Of a stretch of 64,000 bases of DNA, positions 59,846-64,000 are shown in pieces. A program made the translations under genes and the position numbers. Within the stretch, counting starts at the first letter, position 1, and every line of letters starts with the position of its first letter. The stretch covers positions 12,483,385 through 12,547,384 of the forward strand of contig JASFXZ010000010.1 of NCBI GenBank assembly GCA_032209605.1. Reading direction: 5' to 3'. Source of the DNA: Mactromeris polynyma (taxonomy: Eukaryota; Mollusca; Bivalvia; Venerida; Mactridae). A model generated the notes under the pieces. It saw only the letters and a program-made list of their open reading frames with translations. It was not told where the DNA came from and made no database searches.

Positions 59846-60225
59846 ATGTCCCTCGATAAAGATTTAACCAGTTGCTTGGAAATATTCTGTCATGCGGCTG
59901 TTGCTAGTAGACCAGTTGCTGAATTGATGGTTATGTTCGCCGGAAATTTCCTGGAGTGACCCACGGGCTTCTTTTTACAGAAGCTGTCACATTTGAGAAC
60001 GTACGACTGTATGAGACACGGCTTTTAGATAGGAAAATACCGTGCGCAGACAATTTGTATTTAATTATCAGCTTCACAGTAGGCAACCGGCAGTGGTTCG
60101 CGCAGAAGGCGATGTTCGCTGTAGGATATGTATGTAGATTCAAAATATGCGACGGGATGAAGCATTTTCCTTATTCTGAAAATCACGTAATAGTTAATAG
60201 TAACATCTTCAAATGGCTGTTATGA
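59846..60225 (+). other. Possible small gene on the plus strand (weak candidate)
   Basis: An ATG at 59846 follows 'ttaaccggaagtaag', which contains CCGGAAGT, a strong ETS-type promoter motif. It opens a 37-codon frame (MSLDKDLTSCLEIFCHAAVA, then SRPVAELMVMFAGNFLE) that stops at 59959. Another frame of about 100 codons then runs to 60225, without an ATG near its start. It includes TFENVRLYETRLLDRKIPCA and NLYLIISFTVGNRQWFAQKA and looks protein-like. A good acceptor ('cttctttttacag') lies at about 59980, so the two could be joined by a short intron or the second could be a separate exon. Alternatively it is a frameshifted gene fragment. I recognise no family. It points away from the receptor gene, 0.4 kb from its start codon. 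Confidence 0.3.
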
Positions 60226-60654
60226 CTAATTCACGCGAAAATAACGAAATTCAATTTTCTAATTCACAATTGCCAGTCACAAATTTCCAAAATAATTTGC
60301 CGAACAAAGACAAATCATTATGGACTTTATGCACTTGAGAAGCAACACTTGAAATGGGAGATCTAGAACTTCAGCGACGCATGTTTCAACACCTAGTATA
60401 GCTGATATATTCGGTGGTAATTGGTCATAAATTCGATCCATAATTGATATGTATGTAGTTACACATAGTGTAACCGGACTTACCACTATGGCCCCCATGT
60501 CATAATAAAATAGTACCTAGCATACTAATCACATTAACGTCTGGTCGGAGGCATTGACATTTATTATTTAATATCATAAGGTAAACGCTCGAATGCTATA
60601 AAAACTGATGTTTTATGTTGGTTCTAAACAGTTTATATTTCAATATAGCCCTTC
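60226..60654. other. Upstream DNA, nothing recognised
   Basis: AT-rich, no matched repeat and no exon. Confidence 0.45.
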
Positions 60655-60935
60655 CACGTAGCTCAGTCGGTAGACCGTTAGAATGTTAATCTACAGGTCG
60701 TGGGTTGGAAACCCATGCGAAACGTATGCTCTTTCGTGGCAATATAACTAAAGATAATGCATTCAAAGTCATGTGTCTTCCACCTCTGAACTCTTGTGTG
60801 GAGAAGTTATCAGATAACTGCAGAAGAGCAGGTTAGTTCTAGTTGACACACAGGATCACTGGTTGGGTTAATTGACTGGCGTATATAACTGTAACACTTG
60901 TGGGAAATGGGATAAAACCCAAAACAAACAAATAC
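60655..60935 (+). mobile_element. tRNA-derived SINE, full-length copy
   Basis: The tRNA-like head has an A box 'tagctcagtcggtaga' (60659-60674) and a slightly mutated B box 'ggttggaaacc' (60703-60713). The anticodon-loop region 'aatgttaatc' suggests a GTT-type source. The acceptor stem does not pair, so it is not a working tRNA gene. The body follows: 'gtgtggagaagttatcagat', 'gcagaagagcaggttagttc' and 'cacaggatcactggttgggt'. The tail 'gggataaaacccaaaacaaa' is typical of this SINE group in bivalves (recalled). Confidence 0.85.
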
Positions 60936-61109
60936 ATCAATATCAACTCTTCAAGGAAACAAGTGACATGTCCAAACTTGAAGCAAATACATTATTTGCA
61001 TGCTTAGACACTGTTTATCTCGTTGAAATCCGTCATAAACTAAAAATGTTATGTCACTCGTATTTGGATATTTGGTGATATTCTTAAGTTGCATAGACTC
61101 AGAGATTAA

Positions 61110-61400
61110 ATTGTCACAGGAAAGGCCACATTCACAAGACAATGCCTCCCTACACAGACCCCCGGAAAAAACAACTGTCTACAAAATAGTAATCACTGAA
61201 GAGGCGTAAGTTCAAGCAAGTATGGGAATAGGGTTGGAAGGAATGGTCTGCCCTACCATAAAGAACAACTAAGGATAATTTACAGTGACAACAAGGGGGA
61301 AGTTATTAATGAATGGATTACATCACGGAAAAAGTCAATAACGAACGTATTAATAGGCGGAAAGAGGAAGAAAAACAGAACATTATGCACGTACGTTTAT
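61110..61400 (-). repeat. GGAGG repeat, near-complete reversed copy
   Basis: 'acaatgcctccctacacaga', 'gaggcgtaagttcaagcaag', 'atggtctgccctaccataaa' and 'aggcggaaagaggaagaaaa' follow the reverse order, with deletions. Confidence 0.7.
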
Positions 61401-61514
61401 CCTTCATCTTTGATTGGTAGTTTCAAGTTCCTCAAGGAAGAACATGTCGGTTCTGGTATATAACACAGGGAATTGATTTGATAACCCGACTGTCATTAAT
61501 ATCTACGCATGTAA

Positions 61515-61910
61515 ATGGATGAGCAGCCACAACCACACTCCACCCGTGTTAGAAAATTGACAACCAAAGGAATGGCGTTGTTTGAAGAAAAGGTACAGAA
61601 ATACACCTTGAGACTAGACCATGCATGGTCACATGTAAACACTGAAATGAATAAAGTGAACTATGTAGACACGTACAATGACATAGAAATCAGACAGCTG
61701 AATTAAGAAATTTGAGTCCAATATGGTGAATAGTGTTCAATTTCAAATAAATATATGTCCCTGCTAGAATCTGAAAGAAGTGAAAATTCTGTTGGTTTGT
61801 TAACATAATTCAAACAGGATAACATTGAACGTGATCAAAGAGTGCAAACAGTTATGTCTGAGTTAGAACATTTGAAACAACTGCGAGAAATTGATAGTTA
61901 TAGATCTTAA
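61515..61910 (+). pseudogene. Decayed retrotransposon gag-like fragment
   Basis: An ATG frame of 63 codons (starting M-D-E-Q, then STRVRKLTTKGMALFEEKVQ and KYTLRLDHAWSHVNTEMNKV) stops at 61704. Other frames continue the theme to about 61905 (a helical, charged stretch including MSELEHLKQL). T-R-V-R-K-L-T-x-K-G followed by a long helix is a pattern I associate with N-termini of gag-like ORFs of LTR retrotransposons in bivalves; this is recall, not a search. Stops and frame changes mean it is not functional. Reversed and forward GGAGG repeats flank it at 61110-61400 and 61970-62090. Confidence 0.45.
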
Positions 61911-61969
61911 TCCTACCCGAGTATAAAAGTAAATTTGATTCGTTTCTGAATATGTTAATTTATGTCTTA

Positions 61970-62090
61970 TTTCTTCTAGTCTTCCATTAATTTCCCCTCC
62001 CCCCCCCCCCACTGTTTGTCCTCTTTGATTCTCCTAGTTATTCCTTACGGTCAACCATGCCATTCGTTGCGCCTCTGTTCCCTTACGCAT
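61970..62090 (+). repeat. GGAGG repeat, middle fragment
   Basis: 'tctagtcttccattaatttc', a poly-C run, 'tttgattctcctagttattc' and 'gcgcctctgttccctta'. Confidence 0.75.
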
Positions 62091-62690
62091 GCAAATCTGT
62101 CTTGTAAATTTTATCTTCAATCAGCTACACTTTGTCTAATTTTGAACGTTACTGAATCTATTTTTTTATTAAGGGTAAACTGCAGTAAATATTACACGTT
62201 ACTTTTTGTATTTTTATGATTTAGAAATAAAATATTTTTAATGCATTTGTATTGTCGAATAAATGTATTTTACAAAGTTAAAACGATATGTTTATGATAA
62301 ATACTTACTGATCCCCGAAAAATAGGACGATTTTACATAAACAGCATGTGTGTTAGGTGTCGAAGATTAAATAATAACAAATTAATTATAAAAATCTTCA
62401 TTTTCACTTTACTTAAATCAATAGTAACACAGTGGTACTTGTAACGTGGATAGTTATGCAAGTTACGGTGTTTAAAAGGAAATACACGCCAATGATAGTA
62501 TGAAAATGGACTATTCCAAAACATTTTTCCGCCATAACGCTATTCCAAAACATTGTGCACCAGTTTTGCGGTGCCCTTGGATGCTTTGCATCAATGCATT
62601 TCTTGTACATACTTGAGTACTTATTTACAATATGTTACATATAGTAGTATACCCGTCCGTGTGAAAAATTGGTTTCCGATCAATAGCTCT
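62091..62690. other. Upstream DNA, nothing recognised
   Basis: There is a short direct duplication: 'tattccaaaacat' occurs at 62511 and 62540. No gene is seen. Confidence 0.45.
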
Positions 62691-64000
62691 TGAATGTAGC
62701 AATGTATTCAATTCATAAGGCACATGAGAAAAGGATCATAAAATATAGATCAAGTTAAAGTTGGGTTTCAATCCACCGATTTTGGGGGAGTTATGGCCCT
62801 TTGTCGACTTGAACATTGGTCACCTATCATTAATGCTTGAAAAGCGGTTAGCATCACACAGTTCGTGTTTTTTTATTGACAGAGCTATCTTATTTGCCTT
62901 CAGGTGGCACTAGCATATTATGTACAATCCTCGTCTTTAATTAGCAAACAATAAATCTGGAATCTTCTCTCCGTGATAACACCTGCGAGCTGATTTGTCT
63001 GGGGTTTTCAAAAACTTGTGCCTCTACATTTGACATTTCACTTCCTGTGTGTAATTTCAAAATTTTATTGGACCCACGAAGACTGTTCCAGCAGCATCAC
63101 GGAAAATATATTTCCCGCTGTGGTTTATTACAATTACCCAGCTTGCCATACATATCTCGTGTTTGTACTTAATAATACAGAAAACGTGTCATTTGCTTGC
63201 AATAAAGTATTTGATATTATTATTATATTGTCCAAAGTTTGGTGTTGTAGAAATGCAGCAACTGAAATAGCGAAATCAATTACTCACAGTAAAACCCAAA
63301 AAATAAGACCACCCTTGGGACCCTTGAAACTGGTTTTAATATCGAGGCGGTCTCAATAATGAGGTGGAATTAAGAGCACAACGGTGAAAATCGACCTCGA
63401 AATTGTGTTCTTAATTTGAAGTGGTCTTATTATTGAGGTCATATTTAAGTGAAGTTTTACTGTATATTTAATTATAACATTATATACAAGTCACGTATAC
63501 CGTATACATCAATGCTCGAAAATTAGTTATGGAAATGTTAAAGTTGTCTAAAAGTGCGTACTAAGTTTTATCTATTGACTAATAAGCAATTCCTTAATAT
63601 ACGTTAAGATAATGTTGATTAAAAGTTCCATCACCCTCGAAGACTTCAAGGTCCATTATTCTGACATTTTAATTTCTGAAACTTGAATGTGTAATGGCGA
63701 AATATCATTTGAATTTTGTGTACTGGTATATGTCATCATATGTAAATGTATACTCTGCGCATCGAAGTTAGAAAAACAGTAATACTTGCAAACGCATAAA
63801 CCAGGAATGTACTAAATAATGTTTGTTCGTCACATGACTAACCATTTTCTTATTATCTCCCTGATTGCCAGGGACTTAGAGACACACAAAAGGAGCATGT
63901 TTCAAACAGTATATCTCTGTGCAAAAAGCACAGATAGATTACATTCAAGAATCACGCTTTACTCCTGACTTGTCCCCAATGTTCGATGTTGAATATCATG
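62691..64000 (-). mobile_element. Large repeated element, copy 2, cut by the window edge
   Basis: It is the reversed copy of 26843-28140. Readable landmarks are 'aggcacatgagaaaaggatc', 'caatccaccgattttggggg', 'gtgataacacctgcgagctg', 'gtatacatcaatgctcgaaa' and 'cattttcttattatctccct'. The nested MITE sits at 63287-63462. The shared peptide frame is open here in a different register (63018-63359 plus) from that of copy 1, so frameshifts have accumulated. Confidence 0.75.
63287..63462. mobile_element. Pogo-type MITE, inside large element copy 2
   Basis: Ends 'cagtaaaacccaaaaaataa' and 'taagtgaagttttactg'. The TA on the right (63463-63464) is intact, while the left one has decayed to CA. Reversed partner of 27337-27511. 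Confidence 0.78.

Noticed and set aside
60655..60730. A functional tRNA gene
   Set aside because: A and B boxes are present but the acceptor stem does not pair, the B box is mutated and a SINE body follows.

Overview
The window looks like nuclear DNA of a bivalve mollusc, most likely a heterodont clam. It is AT-rich and intron-dominated, with GT-AG introns and no bacterial-style gene packing. The short dispersed repeats are of kinds I associate with bivalve genomes: a tRNA-derived SINE whose body reads like 'gtggagaagttatcag', and repeat tails with GGACAGACGGAC-like motifs followed by GGGGGCATAAA. The species assignment is an inference; no host-specific marker is present.

One protein gene can be reconstructed with confidence. 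It is a rhodopsin-class (family A) peptide G-protein-coupled receptor on the minus strand, in four coding exons: 59455-58960 (N-terminus, TM1, TM2, start of TM3), 7064-6622 (rest of TM3 to TM5 and most of loop 3), 2735-2634 (TM6) and 1115-1007 (TM7, NPLIY). The joints keep frame (intron phases 1, 0, 0, then 1 at an open donor) and give 383 complete codons plus the first base of codon 384. The cytoplasmic tail is missing, probably in an exon further left or outside the window. Intron 1 is about 51.9 kb and fills most of the window. The receptor falls near the orexin/NPFF/QRFP/SIFamide-type group; ligand and subtype cannot be fixed by eye.

The rest is intronic and upstream DNA full of mobile-element remains. 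I could group them into families: (i) a tRNA-derived SINE, five pieces; (ii) a MITE-like element with inverted ends carrying CRE palindromes (TGACGTCA), six copies ('CRE-MITE'); (iii) a repeat with opposed CCAAT boxes, about eight pieces ('CCAAT repeat'), one internally triplicated as 112-bp units; (iv) an unclassified repeat containing GGAGGTCTGCGTGGGGAGGCAC-like sequence, about twelve pieces ('GGAGG repeat'); (v) a foldback transposon with roughly 330-bp inverted arms and a 6-bp target duplication at 10278-11384; (vi) a dead mariner copy, hAT-like and pogo-like MITEs; (vii) a large element present as inverted copies at 26.85-28.14 kb and 62.7-64.0 kb; (viii) a recent 1.45-kb tandem duplication at 49751-52569.

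Upstream of the receptor start (59456-64000) there is a possible small plus-strand gene at 59846-60225, a full SINE, a decayed retrotransposon gag-like fragment and the second copy of the large element. Long stretches between repeats, such as 34116-39954 and 52570-56100, hold nothing I can recognise. I did not find a novel defence-like or other multi-gene system; the most notable items are the split receptor gene and several structured repeat families that may carry promoter-like motifs.
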